Assembly: GCA_022564385.1 (NCBI GenBank)
Contig: JADFLN010000040.1
Location: 5,941 to 12,516, forward strand
Reading direction: 5' to 3'
DNA: 6,576 nt
Source of the DNA: Nitrososphaerota archaeon
Lineage (GTDB): Archaea; Thermoproteota; Nitrososphaeria; Nitrososphaerales; Nitrosopumilaceae
How positions within the stretch are numbered: the first letter of the stretch is position 1; each line of letters opens with the position of its first letter. The position numbers and the translations under genes were made by a program. Below, piece after piece: positions 5,509-6,576 of the stretch. The notes beneath the pieces were generated by a model. It did not search any database. It had not been told where the DNA came from and was given only the letters and a program-made list of their open reading frames with translations.

Positions 5509-5778
5509 CTATTTTACAACGAGAACTGAAACTTTTGATTTGTTCACAAGTGAATTTGCTACACTTCCAAGAATTGCTCCCTTGATATCACTATGGCCTC
5601 TTGAACCAATAACAATTAGGTCAACGTTTTGTTTTTCAGCAAATTCAGATGCTGAGTTTCCCTGTAGAACTTCAGATGTAAATTGAATTTCTTGTTTTTC
5701 ACAGTATTCTTTTGCTGAGTCTAACATCTTTTTGGCTTCTTTTGATAATAAACTACGAATACCAATTTTAAGAATCAA
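5509..5778 (-). pseudogene. Universal stress protein lacking its N-terminal half
   Basis: The open frame encodes at most 89 residues (from a TTG at 5778) against about 141-143 for the two intact Usp proteins in the window. It keeps the C-terminal half: the helix SKEAKKMLDSAKEYCEK, the strand DLIVIG and the signature G-S-R-G-x9-G-S (GSRGHSD...LGSVANS), ending VSVLVVK. Strand 1 with its D-x-S loop, the first helix and strand 2 are missing, so a normal Usp fold and ATP site are unlikely. In the same frame upstream, after several stops, the sequence KAQGISFIITTSRKV (codons 5880-5836) resembles the helix 1/strand 2 section of a Usp at about the right distance, which would fit decay by stop mutations. 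The TTG start has no clear promoter or ribosome-binding site. It could instead be a short functional protein. It is convergent with the cyclase gene. Confidence 0.6.
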
Positions 5779-6011
5779 GTTCCTCTGTTAAGTAGTATTT
5801 TATCATACTATTATTGACGAGAATTACTATGTCATTACTTTCCGACTAGTGGTAATGATAAAGGAAATGCCTTGAGCTTTGACGTACAAGCAAAGTTCAT
5901 GTTTTCCAGTACAGTTATTCTCGTTGTCCTATTTTATTTTCTTATTCACTAGATTAGTTTTGGAACAAAATAATTCTAATAACATTTCTTGATTTACAAT
6001 TATGATAATAA

Positions 6012-6046
6012 GCACATTAGTTTAATACGTATTAACATGGATGTGC
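6012..6046 (+). promoter_or_regulatory. Palindromic operator-like site before the multicopper oxidase
   Basis: TTAATACGTATTAA (6022-6035) is a perfect 14-bp palindrome. It is flanked by a second inverted pair, GCACAT (6012-6017) and ATGTGC (6041-6046), almost on the same centre. TTTAATAC at 6021-6028 could be the TATA box, about 30 nt before the ATG at 6057, so a dimeric regulator bound here would cover the promoter. The regulator is unknown. Confidence 0.5.
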
Positions 6047-6056
6047 ATTAATCTTT

Positions 6057-6576
6057 ATGAAACAAATTACAACTTTGTATATTGCAATTGGAATAATTAT
6101 TGGATTTAGCGTTGCCTTTATTGCATTTATTGAATCTCCAACTATTCAGACTACTGAGGCAGAATCAGTAGATGTTTATCCCAAATTTGAAAATCCAAAT
6201 CCACAAAAACTATTTTACACATTAGTTGCTCAAGATGCTGAAATTGAAATATCTCCAGGCGTAAAAATGACAGTATGGACGTACAATGGAACTGTTCCTG
6301 GACCCACTCTAAGATTTACTGAAGGTGATGATGTTACAGTTAAGTTTGTAAATGAAACCCCTTATGCCCATACAATTCATTTTCATGGCACACATGATTC
6401 TGAAAATGATGGAGTGTGGCCACAGATAATGCCTGGTGAAGAGTACACGTATAATTTTGTTGCACAGGAATCTGGATTATTCATGTATCACTGTCACGCA
6501 TTTCCAACAACAGAGCATGTAAGAATGGGAATGTATGGTGCAATGATTATAGATCCTGCAATTCGTCCAATGGAAC
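6057..6576 (+). CDS. Membrane-anchored multicopper oxidase (laccase/nitrite-reductase-like), N-terminal part
   Basis: 173 codons from the ATG at 6057 run off the right edge. Residues 7-25 form a hydrophobic segment (LYIAIGIIIGFSVAFIAF), an uncleaved anchor or signal peptide, so the enzyme faces outside the membrane. A cupredoxin domain follows: NGTVPGPTLRFTEGD (77-91), then HTIHFHG (H105, H108, H110), then MYHCH (H145, C146, H147) and H154 with M159. These fit type 1 copper (H105, C146, H154, M159) and type 2/3 ligands. Both HxH pairs are present, as in laccase-type oxidases; classic NirK has only one His beside the Cys. In ammonia-oxidising archaea such proteins are proposed in electron transfer, NO or nitrite chemistry or copper oxidation; the exact reaction cannot be told from this part. 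An earlier ATG (6037) meets a stop after four codons, supporting 6057. Confidence 0.92.
   Translation, partial: MKQITTLYIAIGIIIGFSVAFIAFIESPTIQTTEAESVDVYPKFENPNPQKLFYTLVAQDAEIEISPGVKMTVWTYNGTVPGPTLRFTEGDDVTVKFVNETPYAHTIHFHGTHDSENDGVWPQIMPGEEYTYNFVAQESGLFMYHCHAFPTTEHVRMGMYGAMIIDPAIRPME

Noticed and set aside
5872..5952. Possible 26-aa plus-strand peptide with a membrane-like helix (FSSTVILVVLFYFLIH), from a TTG at 5872 or an ATG at 5899
   Set aside because: Only 17 residues from the ATG, no promoter or ribosome-binding signal, and it lies opposite the possible decayed usp sequence; chance is likely in T-rich DNA.
5779..6056. 278-nt gene-free stretch checked for RNA genes or repeats
   Set aside because: No tRNA-like fold or direct repeat was seen; apart from the usp remnant and the palindromic promoter it holds nothing I can support.

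Overview
The window looks like chromosomal DNA of an ammonia-oxidising archaeon of the Nitrosopumilus type (Nitrososphaerota/Thaumarchaeota). This is inferred from the AT-rich sequence, TATA-like boxes about 25 nt before start codons with almost no Shine-Dalgarno sites, an archaeal two-AAA-domain Cdc48, several short universal stress (Usp) and CBS-pair proteins, and a membrane-anchored cupredoxin-type multicopper oxidase. No database search was possible, so the taxon is a judgement.

Layout. 1-201 (-): start of a CBS-domain protein that runs off the left edge. 318-743 (+): Usp protein, followed 4 nt later by an unrecognised 101-aa protein (748-1053, +). 3413 down to 1044 (-): an apparent operon of a 41-aa acidic protein, Cdc48 (705 aa, start at 3277) and a 33-aa cysteine-rich, probably zinc-binding protein. 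The two small genes were found by reading the minus strand by hand. 3471-3902 (-): second Usp. 4015-4458 (+): complete two-CBS protein, overlapping by 14 nt a membrane HAMP/class III nucleotide cyclase (4445-5470, +). 5509-5778 (-): a Usp lacking its N-terminal half, probably a pseudogene. 6057-6576 (+): N-terminal part of a multicopper oxidase behind a 14-bp perfect palindrome.

How it may fit together. Much of the window deals with adenine nucleotides. CBS pairs often bind AMP/ATP/SAM, Usp proteins of this type bind ATP, class III cyclases usually make cAMP, and Cdc48 uses ATP to unfold proteins. CBS and Usp genes form two divergent pairs, one at each side of the Cdc48 operon. The two intact usp promoters share a 30-bp element (25/30 identical) with the same 10-nt spacing to the TATA-like box, and a weaker relative lies in front of the Cdc48 operon. 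The best candidate for something undescribed is therefore a co-regulated stress and nucleotide-sensing island with a CBS-coupled membrane cyclase. That functional link is inference; the element, the overlap and the small genes are directly visible.
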